A stretch of 64,000 bases of DNA from CBDCHC01 sp965277055 (GTDB taxonomy: Bacteria > Pseudomonadota > Gammaproteobacteria > PS1 > Pseudothioglobaceae). The stretch is from contig OZ255703.1 in the NCBI GenBank assembly GCA_965277055.1, positions 186,001 through 250,000 on the forward strand, read 5' to 3'. The translations under genes were made by a program, and so were the position numbers. Within the stretch, counting starts at the first letter, position 1. Each line of letters begins with the position of its first letter. Shown one piece after another: positions 36,417 through 44,007 of this stretch. The notes beneath the pieces were generated by a model. The model worked only from the letters and a program-made list of their open reading frames with translations, did no database searches and was not told the origin of the DNA.

Positions 36417-37607
36417 TTAATCCAAAACCTTAGACACCACACCCGCACCTACGGTTCTGCCACCTTCACGGATTGCGAATCTAAGACCTTCTTCCATAGC
36501 GATTGGTGCTAATAGCTCTACTGAGATTTTCACATTATCACCTGGCATGACCATTTCAGTACCTGATGGTAATGATACTGCACCTGTTACGTCTGTCGTT
36601 CTAAAGTAGAACTGTGGACGGTAGTTGTTCATGAATGGTGTGTGGCGCCCACCTTCTTCTTTGGTGAGTACATATACTTCTGCTTCAAACTTAGTGTGTG
36701 GGGTGATTGAACTTGGTTTCGCTAGTACTTGACCACGTTCTACTTCTTCTCGCTTGGTGCCACGTAGGAGTACCCCTACGTTATCTCCTGCTTCACCTGA
36801 GTCAAGAAGTTTTCTAAACATTTCTACTCCAGTACAGGTTGTAGTTTGGGTGTCTTTGATACCAATGATTTCAATTTCATCACCAACATTGATAATCCCT
36901 CTTTCGATTCTACCTGTTACTACGGTACCACGACCTGAGATAGAGAATACATCTTCAATTGGCATGAGGAATTCTTTGTCTGTATCACGCTCTGGAGTTG
37001 GGATGTAGTCATCAAGGTGATCTACCAGTTTTTCAATAGCTAGAGCACCGATTTCTGAGGTGTCGCCTTCTAGTGCTTTTAGTGCTGAACCAAAGATAAT
37101 TGGTGTATCATCACCTGGGAAGTCGTATTCATTAAGAAGTTCACGGATTTCCATTTCAACAAGTTCTACTAATTCTTCATCATCAATCATATCTGCTTTG
37201 TTCATGAAGACGATGATATATGGTACGCCTACTTGGCGTGAAAGGAGGATATGCTCACGTGTTTGAGCCATAGGACCATCAGTGGCTGCAATTACCAGAA
37301 TCGCACCATCCATTTGTGCTGCACCAGTAATCATGTTTTTTACATAGTCAGCATGTCCCGGGCAGTCTACGTGTGCGTAGTGACGAGTTTCACTTTCGTA
37401 TTCAACGTGTGCAGTAGAGATAGTAATACCACGCTCTCTTTCTTCAGGTGCGTTATCAATATCTGCGTAGTCTTTGAATTCTGTACCTCTTTTTTCAGCC
37501 ATTACTTTAGTAATTGCTGCAGTAAGAGTAGTTTTACCATGATCCACGTGACCGATTGTGCCAACGTTTACATGGGGTTTGGTTCTTTCGAACTTTTCTT
37601 TTGACAT
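36417..37607 (-). CDS. tuf: Elongation factor Tu
   Basis: 396 residues. G1 GHVDHGKTTLTAAI (about 18-31), effector region RGITISTAHVEY, DCPGHADYVKNM, NKADM, and the C-terminal barrel ending GGRTVGAGVVSKVLD. It delivers aminoacyl-tRNA to the ribosome. A strong AGGAG site precedes the ATG. It follows the Tyr-Gly-Thr tRNA cluster and is probably transcribed with it. A second tuf, if any, is outside the window. Confidence 0.98.
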   Translation of the reverse strand: MSKEKFERTKPHVNVGTIGHVDHGKTTLTAAITKVMAEKRGTEFKDYADIDNAPEERERGITISTAHVEYESETRHYAHVDCPGHADYVKNMITGAAQMDGAILVIAATDGPMAQTREHILLSRQVGVPYIIVFMNKADMIDDEELVELVEMEIRELLNEYDFPGDDTPIIFGSALKALEGDTSEIGALAIEKLVDHLDDYIPTPERDTDKEFLMPIEDVFSISGRGTVVTGRIERGIINVGDEIEIIGIKDTQTTTCTGVEMFRKLLDSGEAGDNVGVLLRGTKREEVERGQVLAKPSSITPHTKFEAEVYVLTKEEGGRHTPFMNNYRPQFYFRTTDVTGAVSLPSGTEMVMPGDNVKISVELLAPIAMEEGLRFAIREGGRTVGAGVVSKVLD

Positions 37608-37657
37608 GGTTATCTCCTAAATATGTTAATGACCCTAATTTTATTTAATTTTCCAAT

Positions 37658-37733
<76 letters not shown>

Positions 37734-37744
37734 AAATCCTAATC

Positions 37745-37818
37745 TGGAGCGGGTGATGGGAATCGAACCCACCTCACTGGCTTGGAAGGCCAGGGTAATA
37801 CCGATATACGACACCCGC
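37745..37818 (-). tRNA. tRNA-Gly (anticodon TCC)
   Basis: 74 nt with encoded CCA. Acceptor GCGGGTG pairs with CACCCGC; anticodon arm CTGGC-CTTCCAA-GCCAG gives TCC; T-loop TTCGATT. It reads GGA and GGG. Confidence 0.96.
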
Positions 37819-37858
37819 AATTCCAATTTCTACATTACTCTTTTATATACACCACAAG

Positions 37859-37943
37859 TGGTGGAGAGGGCTGGATTCGAACCAGCGTAGCCAGAGGCAA
37901 CAGATTTACAGTCTGCCGGTTTTAACCACTCACCCACCTCTCC
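37859..37943 (-). tRNA. tRNA-Tyr (anticodon GTA)
   Basis: 85 nt class II tRNA with encoded CCA. Acceptor GGAGAGG/CCTCTCC, anticodon arm CAGA-CTGTAAA-TCTG giving GTA, a long variable arm (TTGCCTCTGGCTAC), T-loop TTCGAAT. It is first in the cluster. Confidence 0.96.
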
Positions 37944-37956
37944 TATAAAACCCCCG

Positions 37957-37985
37957 ATTATCCCATATAAATTTGATATTATCAA
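37957..37985 (-). promoter_or_regulatory. Probable sigma-70 promoter of the tRNA-tuf operon
   Basis: On the minus strand TTGATA (37980-37985) and GATAAT (37957-37962) are separated by exactly 17 bases and followed by a G-rich discriminator (CGGGGG), as in stringently controlled stable RNA promoters. The tRNA-Tyr 5' end lies 13 bases downstream of the -10 box. Confidence 0.8.
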
Positions 37986-38199
37986 ATATTTTTTAGAATT
38001 TAATTAAAGTAAAAAAATTAATCGAGAGTAAAAAAATTATGTAATAGCATAATATATTACTATCACATAAGTTGCATAACAATTATTAGATGGGAGCAAT
38101 ATTACACAAGTAAAGAGTATGTATATCTGATTTTTGTAACTACAAAAAGATACAATAAATAAAAGTACTTGAATTCACATCATAAGTGCAAAACTTAAA

Positions 38200-38284
38200 T
38201 TCAGTCAAATGGGTATCATTTGATACTCTTTTAACTGACGATTTTAAGGAGCACAAAATGAAACAATATACCCATTTGACTGAA
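38200..38284 (+). promoter_or_regulatory. Inverted repeat enclosing the transposase ribosome binding site (left copy)
   Basis: TTCAGTCAAATGGGTAT (38200-38216) and ATACCCATTTGACTGAA (38268-38284) are perfect 17-bp complements around a 51-base loop holding AAGGAG and the ATG at 38258. The stem would fold when the region is transcribed from outside and may limit translation. The same structure is at 44035-44119. Confidence 0.7.
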
Positions 38285-39253
38285 CATGAAAGATACCATA
38301 TTTATCTCATGCATAGGAACAAAAATTCCTATACTACTATTGCAAAAAGCATGAATAGAAGTATCTCTACTATTAGTCGTGAGATAAAGCGTAATACTGG
38401 TAAGCGTGGTTATCGTTACAAGCAAGCACATGTGCTTGCTTGTGATAGGCATAATAACAAGAATAAAGCTATTAAATTAACTACCTATATTAAATCCTAT
38501 ATCATGCAAAAATTACACCAATACTGGAGCCCTGAGCAAATTGCTGGGAGGTTATGGCTCGATAAACAATACAGCATCAGTGCTGAGACTATCTATCGCT
38601 TTATCTTACAAGATAAAGCAGTAAACGGGAGCCTTTATACATACTTACGCCATCAACATAAAAGGTATCGTAAACGTTATGGTAAGAATGATTACAGAGG
38701 AAGGATACCACATCGCACTGATATTGATAATCGTCCTAATATCGTTGACACTAGAGCACGTATTGGAGACTGGGAAGCAGATACTGTAATTGGTAAATCA
38801 TATAAAGGTGCTATCCTTACCCTCCTAGAAAGAAAAAGCAGACTCTATCTTGCTTTGCCCATCAGCCGTAAAACAGCTGATGAGGCAAAGGCTGCTATTA
38901 CTCAATTATTGCAACCAATTAAAGACTTTGTGTACACTATCACTTTTGATAATGGTAGAGAGTTTAATAAACACCATCAAGTATCTAAAACACTTAGTTG
39001 TGATACCTACTTTGCCAAGCCTTATCAGTCTTGGCAACGAGGAGCAAATGAGAATCAAAATGGACTACTCAGACAATTCATCCCCAAGGGGATGAAACTT
39101 GATAAAATTAATCCTAAGGTAGTTGCCAAGGCAACTATTCTTATGAATAATAGACCAAGAAAGTGTCTAGGATACAAGACACCAATAGAGGTTTTTACTG
39201 AGTTAACTGGTAAGAACTATTTTTTAGATAAAAGTTTTGCACTTATGGGTTGA
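38258..39253 (+). CDS. IS30-family transposase, left copy
   Basis: 331 residues from the ATG at 38258 (MKQYTHLTEHERYHIYLMH) with AAGGAG upstream; a GTG 24 codons earlier lacks a binding site and falls in the terminal repeat. The N-terminal HTH is SYTTIAKSMNRSISTISREIKRNTG. The catalytic DDE-type integrase domain shows GDWEADTVIG (first D), TFDNGREF (second D) and QSWQRGANENQNGLLRQFIPKG (E), with the terminal LNNRPRKCLGYKTPIEVF-type motif. All three acidic residues are present, so it appears active. The protein is identical to that of the right copy. Confidence 0.93.
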   Translation: MKQYTHLTEHERYHIYLMHRNKNSYTTIAKSMNRSISTISREIKRNTGKRGYRYKQAHVLACDRHNNKNKAIKLTTYIKSYIMQKLHQYWSPEQIAGRLWLDKQYSISAETIYRFILQDKAVNGSLYTYLRHQHKRYRKRYGKNDYRGRIPHRTDIDNRPNIVDTRARIGDWEADTVIGKSYKGAILTLLERKSRLYLALPISRKTADEAKAAITQLLQPIKDFVYTITFDNGREFNKHHQVSKTLSCDTYFAKPYQSWQRGANENQNGLLRQFIPKGMKLDKINPKVVAKATILMNNRPRKCLGYKTPIEVFTELTGKNYFLDKSFALMG

Positions 39254-39451
39254 ATTCGCCCCTTATTTAAGAGTGGAAAAAATAAAAAGATTTATAAACA
39301 TATAATCTCTTAAAACGGAATTACATTTTAAAAATCAATTATTGCTTTTTAAAATTGCATGACCCACTATATTTATAATCTCTCAAAAGTCAAATAAAAA
39401 TCCTGATTTGTTGTTCAGATTTTTGGTACATGAGATGAGCTTATTAAAATT

Positions 39452-39459
39452 ATATAAAA
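39452..39459. repeat. 8-bp target site duplication, left (ATATAAAA)
   Basis: ATATAAAA directly left of the IS1595-family element, repeated exactly at 40199-40206 on its right side. Eight bases is the usual duplication length for this family. Confidence 0.9.
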
Positions 39460-40198
39460 GGGTCTTGACTAGTTAAGCATTTGTAAAATGCTTAAAATAC
39501 TAGTTATGACATTGAAAAACAAGTATTATCATCGTTCAAGAATTACAGAGGCTAAATTTAGAGAAGTTTTAAGATATTTTTGTGCTGATTTAACAGCAGA
39601 ACAAATTGCTCACTTTACTCACCTCAATAGAAACACTATTAACAAAATATTGTTGCTTATTAGACAAAGGTTAGTAGAACTTTCAACAACCCAACCCCCT
39701 CACCCTAAAGGGGAGGTTGAGGTTGATGAAAGTTACTTTGGAGCAAAAAGAGTCAAAGGCAAAAGAGGTCGTGGAGCTTTAGGTAAAACTATTGTATTTG
39801 GTATTTTAAAACGTGGTGGGAATGTGTATACCGAAATAGTACCAAATTGCAAAAGTGCTACACTGCAAGCGGTTATACGAGGCAAGGTAGAACTAGATAG
39901 TGTTATTCATTCTGATGGTTGGCGTGGCTATAATGGTTTAGTAGACTTCGGCTATAAGAAACACTTAAGAGTAGACCACGGCACAAATGAATTTGTCCGT
40001 GGTAAGTCTCACATTAATGGTATAGAGTCATTTTGGGGCTATGCTAAGACTAGATTATCTAAGTTTAGAGGTATGGATAAGTCTAAGTTTGAGCTTCATC
40101 TTAAGGAGTGTGAATTTAGATTTAATAATAGAGATAAAAATATGTATAATATTTTACTTAAAGAGTTAAGAAATAGACCGCTTAACTAGTCAAGACCC
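39460..40198 (+). mobile_element. IS1595-family insertion sequence, intact
   Basis: 739 bases bounded by perfect 19-bp inverted repeats, GGGTCTTGACTAGTTAAGC at 39460-39478 and its complement at 40180-40198, with an 8-bp direct duplication outside. It holds one transposase gene filling almost the whole element. Perfect ends and duplication suggest a recent insertion. It sits 12 bases past the duplication from the stop codon of the SIR2-STAND gene, which it does not interrupt. Confidence 0.93.
39488..40189 (+). CDS. IS1595-family transposase (ISXO2-like DDE domain)
   Basis: 233 residues (or 227 from the ATG at 39506). N-terminal helix-turn-helix LTAEQIAHFTHLNRNTINKILLLIRQRL (about 35-62), then the ISXO2-like catalytic domain: GEVEVDESYFGAKRVKGKRGRGA with the first aspartate, VIHSDGWRGYNGL with the second, and HINGIESFWGYAKTRLSKFRG with the terminal acidic residue. 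This short form without the N-terminal zinc ribbon matches the IS1016-like subgroup. The stop lies within the right inverted repeat. Confidence 0.9.
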   Translation: MLKILVMTLKNKYYHRSRITEAKFREVLRYFCADLTAEQIAHFTHLNRNTINKILLLIRQRLVELSTTQPPHPKGEVEVDESYFGAKRVKGKRGRGALGKTIVFGILKRGGNVYTEIVPNCKSATLQAVIRGKVELDSVIHSDGWRGYNGLVDFGYKKHLRVDHGTNEFVRGKSHINGIESFWGYAKTRLSKFRGMDKSKFELHLKECEFRFNNRDKNMYNILLKELRNRPLN

Positions 40199-40206
40199 AT
40201 ATAAAA
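40199..40206. repeat. 8-bp target site duplication, right (ATATAAAA)
   Basis: Exact copy of 39452-39459 immediately beyond the right inverted repeat of the IS1595-family element. Confidence 0.9.
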
Positions 40207-40217
40207 ATAACTTTATT

Positions 40218-42668
40218 TTAACTATTTTCATTAATAATGCTTGTAAGTACTTCATGAGATGGGCGATATCTGAATCGCCCTTGATCGGACATCTCTATAC
40301 TATTTAACATATTTTTACATAAAATAACAAAATTCTTCTTATTATTATTAGATAAATTGTTAAAACAGGAAGCGTAATATTTTTTATATAGAAAAACCTG
40401 TCTTAATTTATAATCATCATTATCTGATCCTAAGAGTAAATTATGTGCTTTTTGGAAAAAAGTAAAAAAATCTTTAATATCAATAGTCTTATCAATTGCT
40501 TGTAACAAATAAAGTCTTGCTTGTTGATTGTCAATATTTTTTGTGTGATATTCATTTTTATTTTTTGCTAATGCGTAAGACTCATTTAAATAATCTTGTG
40601 CTCTATGATAATCTTTGTAGGTTATGCAAGACATGCCATATTGAAGCCAAAAGTGAGGATCTTTTTGCAACCAAGGAACTTGTACCTTTAATTCTCTGTA
40701 ATAGTTTTCAAGTGTATTTCTTTTATTTGCATTTGGAAAAATCCTCTCTACAAATGAAAATCTAAGAACACTTTTAAATATAATATCTTCTTTCTGACTT
40801 CTTTTCCCTCCTATGGGTACATTAAAATTTTTAGCAATTGCTAAAAGTTCCTGAGAAATATAAACTGGTTTAAAATAATTTTGTATTAAGTAAATGCAAA
40901 AAACACTAGAAGTGGCATCGACTTTTAAACCATTTATTTTAAAAAGTTGTTTGAATGCACTATTATTTGAGAATTCATGATTATATATGCATTCGTTATC
41001 TGCTATATCAGATATAGTTGCAAAACTTGGAGGCACATTCATAATATTAAGAAGTAATATTGAAAAGATAGTCTTTTTAGAGTCTAAATCTTTTACAAGA
41101 TCTTCCAATAAAACACGAATTTTATTTTTAATATTTGCAGAATCAAAAATACCCAATAATGATAATGATAATTGTGCTTTATGCGTTTCCTTAATGAATT
41201 TTTGCTTATTTCTGTGCGACGGATTCGATAATATTCCCTTCCAGGATAGATTATTAATTATTTCAATAAAGAAGTCTATTTCATCATCACTTAATTCATT
41301 GATGTACACTTCTTGGCAATCTAAATTAATTTCTTGTAAATGAGACTGATAAATATAGTGATCCGCCTCTCTAGCAGACAATATGAATCTAATATTATTT
41401 ACTTTAAATTCTTGACAATACTTTATTATCTCTAGATATAATGGATAGTCGTCGATTAGGGCAATAAAGTTCTTGCCTTGTTTGCTTAATTCCTCGATAT
41501 CTTCAATGTAATCATCTACTAAGTTATCAAACTTAATTATATTTAATCCTTTAACTAACAAATATGGCACTAGTTGCTTCATCAATATTGTTTTACCATT
41601 ACCAAAACCACCGAGTATTAATACATTATTCGCTTTGTTTATAAGATAATAAATATGCTCTAATAGTTCTTTACGAATAATTAGATAAGGAATAATCTGT
41701 GATTCTATAATTGTAACTGCAGAATCAATATAATGTGATTCTAACTGACCAAAAGTTAGAAAGTTTTCTACATCTTTATCCTCAATATTATTAATTTCAT
41801 TTGATATATTGGGAAAACTCACATTTAAAAATTCATGCTGACTTTTAGCACTATGAAGCATTTCATAATTTGCAGAAATTAGCTTACTAAACCCACTGAT
41901 TCCAATTGGCAAAATATTGCCATACTTTTGCAAAATAAAGCGTTCTTTTTCACCAGCATCTTTATCGACAATGAAAAATGTTTTATTTTTGAGATTTTGG
42001 TTTTCAATTAAGAGATTTTGAATTGCTATATCGTATAAAGAGTAACCAACAAATACTATTGCAGATGATCTCTCAAGATCTATCTTAAATTTTTTATACC
42101 ACGCTGAATTTGAAAATTGATCTGATATTGCATAAGAAGATTTAGTTAATTTAAATTCCTTCTCAAAAGAATTGTGATTCAAGGAATCAATATCACCATT
42201 AATATGTAAGCACTTTTTAATTCTTGGGTTGCTATTAATGGTTGAGTATGCGCTTACACTTTGAATGGGTATGTCTAACGATTGGCAGGATATTTCTATG
42301 CTTCTATCATAGTTTGTTGTATAGTAAGATAGCCAGTTTAATTTGCATATATTCTTTTGTTCTTCGCTAACTGAGGTAATAGTAAATTCTGATTTTAAAA
42401 TATCAATTAAATCTTGGACATTATTATTATTAATATAATATTCTGCGGCATATGCCAAATCATCATCTAATGCAAAACCACCTTTTTCACATATTTTATG
42501 CGATAAAGTTTTAGCCAAAGGGAGTTTATTAGTATTGTTTTGAGAGTATATAGAAAAACCTGCTCCTGTGAATAATACTGCTCTTCCTGTGGCGATTTTA
42601 GACAATATGTTTATATCTGAATTATCTTTTTGCAATTCTGATGAATTAGGTAATTTAATATCAATCAT
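40218..42668 (-). CDS. SIR2-STAND NTPase, probable anti-phage (Avs5-like) protein
   Basis: 816 residues. An N-terminal SIR2-type NADase domain shows LFTGAGFS (GAGFS at 35-39), YTTNYDRS (117-121), LHINGD with the likely catalytic His155, and FVGYSLYD (207-213). A STAND P-loop NTPase follows: Walker A GGFGNGKT at 353-360, Walker B FIALIDDY at 401-408, RFILSARE at 427-434. The C-terminal third is helical, with a TPR-like stretch around 680-730 that could sense a target. In known SIR2-STAND proteins (Avs5 group), recognition of a phage protein activates NAD+ depletion and abortive infection. All key motifs are present, so it looks functional. An AGGAAA site precedes the ATG. XRE gene 90 bases upstream. 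The trigger is unknown. Confidence 0.8.
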   Translation of the reverse strand: MIDIKLPNSSELQKDNSDINILSKIATGRAVLFTGAGFSIYSQNNTNKLPLAKTLSHKICEKGGFALDDDLAYAAEYYINNNNVQDLIDILKSEFTITSVSEEQKNICKLNWLSYYTTNYDRSIEISCQSLDIPIQSVSAYSTINSNPRIKKCLHINGDIDSLNHNSFEKEFKLTKSSYAISDQFSNSAWYKKFKIDLERSSAIVFVGYSLYDIAIQNLLIENQNLKNKTFFIVDKDAGEKERFILQKYGNILPIGISGFSKLISANYEMLHSAKSQHEFLNVSFPNISNEINNIEDKDVENFLTFGQLESHYIDSAVTIIESQIIPYLIIRKELLEHIYYLINKANNVLILGGFGNGKTILMKQLVPYLLVKGLNIIKFDNLVDDYIEDIEELSKQGKNFIALIDDYPLYLEIIKYCQEFKVNNIRFILSAREADHYIYQSHLQEINLDCQEVYINELSDDEIDFFIEIINNLSWKGILSNPSHRNKQKFIKETHKAQLSLSLLGIFDSANIKNKIRVLLEDLVKDLDSKKTIFSILLLNIMNVPPSFATISDIADNECIYNHEFSNNSAFKQLFKINGLKVDATSSVFCIYLIQNYFKPVYISQELLAIAKNFNVPIGGKRSQKEDIIFKSVLRFSFVERIFPNANKRNTLENYYRELKVQVPWLQKDPHFWLQYGMSCITYKDYHRAQDYLNESYALAKNKNEYHTKNIDNQQARLYLLQAIDKTIDIKDFFTFFQKAHNLLLGSDNDDYKLRQVFLYKKYYASCFNNLSNNNKKNFVILCKNMLNSIEMSDQGRFRYRPSHEVLTSIINENS

Positions 42669-42758
42669 TAATTTCCTATATTAAAAATTTAACTGTTACG
42701 ATAATTTTAAAAAGGCATAAAGTAAGACTTTATTGAGTAAGTATAACCTAATTTAAGT

Positions 42759-42986
42759 TTATTTTGTTAAATGATAAGTCCGCTCAACTAATTCATAAGG
42801 CTTAACTCCCAAAACCTCGCTGATAGCAAATATAGTAGAAATACTAGGCTGGTATACCCCAGTTTCTAATTTAGAGATATAAGATCTATCAACATTAGCA
42901 TCAAAGGCTAACTGCTCTTGAGAAATATTTTTCTCTTTACGCACTTGTTTTAGAACTTTGCCGAAGGCAATTTTAATATCCACCAA
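42759..42986 (-). CDS. Small XRE-family regulator, C-protein-like
   Basis: 75 residues consisting of one HTH_3 domain: FGKVLKQVRKEKNISQEQLAFDANVDRSYISKLETGVYQPSISTIFAISEVLGVKPYELVERT. The SQEQLAF...DRSYISKLE helix-turn-helix is like controller proteins of restriction-modification systems and other autoregulators. The start is TTG or the GTG one codon later, with no clear ribosome binding site, so the message may be leaderless. A perfect palindrome lies 41 bases upstream, in the divergent promoter region. It precedes the SIR2-STAND gene in the same direction and probably controls it or itself. Confidence 0.85.
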   Translation of the reverse strand: MVDIKIAFGKVLKQVRKEKNISQEQLAFDANVDRSYISKLETGVYQPSISTIFAISEVLGVKPYELVERTYHLTK

Positions 42987-43019
42987 ATAAGTTGAAAATG
43001 AAAAATATCATTATGCTTA

Positions 43020-43048
43020 TTGTGGTGTATACTACAATGTAGTATACT
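43020..43048 (+). promoter_or_regulatory. Promoter of the small secreted coiled-coil gene
   Basis: TTGTGG (43020-43025) and TATACT (43043-43048) are spaced by 17 bases, 33 bases ahead of the ATG at 43081, which has AAGGAG. The -10 box overlaps the right arm of the palindrome, so a bound regulator would block it. Confidence 0.65.
43027..43047. promoter_or_regulatory. Perfect palindromic operator candidate
   Basis: Arms GTATACTACA and TGTAGTATAC flank a single central A (21 bases). It lies between the divergent XRE gene and the coiled-coil gene and overlaps the rightward -10 box. On the other strand TTGTAG within it could be a -35 for a CATAAT at 16 bases toward the XRE gene. This is the arrangement expected for an autoregulating XRE repressor. 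Confidence 0.75.
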
Positions 43049-43080
43049 CCTCATTTTTATAAAAATAAAGGAGTACAAAA

Positions 43081-43512
43081 ATGCAAACCTACAACAAAAC
43101 TTGCCTTTTACAAAAAATATGTATGATTAAACCAGCTATTACAGCTCGTTTATTTCTTAATACTTTCATTATGAAACAAACATTACAAGCCGTTGCACTC
43201 TCAACACTAATGGCAGCAACATCACAAGCAAACACCAATACACAACAAGAAAAGATAATTTGTGAAACGATAGAAATTTGTCAAAAATTAACTCATTCTA
43301 TACAAGCCCAAATAAACGAATTAGAGCAAAGCAATAACCCTGATTTTGATAAACTAGATTTACTGCAAAACAAACTTATAGCACTTGAAAATCAGAAACA
43401 AACAATCCAAAAAGAAACTATAGCTGAGGAGTTTGCCGAAACAGCAGAAGTCCAAAAAACAGACCAAAGACTTGAAGCCTTAGAGACTGCACTTTCTTTA
43501 GAAAATAAATAG
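43081..43512 (+). CDS. Small exported coiled-coil protein, unknown
   Basis: 143 residues from the ATG at 43081, chosen for its AAGGAG. An inner ATG at 43171 would begin a typical signal peptide (MKQTLQAVALSTLMAATSQA, cleavage after AxA-like SQA), but has no binding site; either the signal is long or the inner start is used. The mature part is acidic and heptad-like: IQAQINELEQSNN...LDLLQNKLIALENQKQTIQKE. It has no recognised family. It shares the pattern QxQINEL...IAL with the broken gene downstream. It is divergent from the XRE gene and has its own terminator. Confidence 0.6.
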   Translation: MQTYNKTCLLQKICMIKPAITARLFLNTFIMKQTLQAVALSTLMAATSQANTNTQQEKIICETIEICQKLTHSIQAQINELEQSNNPDFDKLDLLQNKLIALENQKQTIQKETIAEEFAETAEVQKTDQRLEALETALSLENK

Positions 43513-43520
43513 TATCATTG

Positions 43521-43547
43521 ATCCTGCCTCGCAAGAGCAGGATTTTT
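43521..43547 (+). terminator. Rho-independent terminator of the coiled-coil gene
   Basis: ATCCTGC(C)TC and GAGCAGGAT pair around a GCAA tetraloop with one bulged C, followed by six T. It lies 8 bases after the stop. Confidence 0.88.
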
Positions 43548-43646
43548 TGATACTTGTTTTTCTAAGTTAGTGAGGATGTAAAACATGCACCAAATTTTGC
43601 GTTAAAAAATTTTATGTGATAGTATTAAACTATAAATTAAGAATTT

Positions 43647-44007
43647 ATGAGTTTAGAAGTTAGTACATCACCTGATAGCCAAAAGGAGGCTAAACTCACA
43701 ACAGCCAGCCTTTGAGATATTCAAAATACTGAACAATCGGTAGATTTATCAAACAAGCTCCAAAATATTAACACTCTTTTGGATTCTTTTGATTTTCCTG
43801 ATGATAAAGAAAATCAATATCGCAATATCTTGCAAAAATCAGATACACTTGACCTAGAAAAATTATCAAAATTAGATAAACAATCATTTGAGAAAAATCT
43901 TATACAAACCCAAATAAATGAATTGAAGCAAAAAGGTTTGAAAAATTTATCACCGACTGAGAAAGTGCAATTTGTAAAACTTAATAACCAATTTATAGCA
44001 CTTCTTG
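43647..44007 (+). pseudogene. Broken coiled-coil gene, related to the upstream one
   Basis: Read from ATG 43647 the frame gives MSLEVSTSPDSQKEAKLTTASL, then an in-frame TGA at 43713-43715, then continues open (DIQNTEQSVDLSNKLQN...) until the IS30 copy at 44008 cuts it off. The visible part is charged and coiled-coil-like, with IQTQINELKQKGLKNLSPTEKVQFVKLNNQFIALL resembling the end of the preceding small exported protein. Two lesions, a nonsense codon and an insertion, mark it as a pseudogene. No signal peptide is seen. Confidence 0.65.

Larger units (their letters stand above)
38173..39260 (+). mobile_element. IS30-family insertion sequence, left copy
   Basis: A 1,088-base segment shared, apparently without change, with 44008-45095. 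Its ends carry near-matching inverted repeats: the left reads ATTCAcatCATAAGTGC and the right, on the other strand, ATTCAaccCATAAGTGC, both continuing AAAACTT. It encodes one IS30-type transposase. The exact outer bases and target duplication are ambiguous: the common block ends with GCC on the right beyond the inverted-repeat match. It lies about 190 bases upstream of the tRNA-tuf promoter. Confidence 0.85.

Noticed and set aside
38231..38452. Antisense reading frame inside the IS30 transposase
   Set aside because: It has no ribosome binding site or family similarity and is a shadow of the transposase; it repeats in the second copy only because the IS does.
43713..43715. TGA in the small coiled-coil gene read as tryptophan or selenocysteine
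   Set aside because: Other genes here use normal stops including TGA, no recoding structure is evident, and the gene is also truncated by IS30, so decay is simpler.
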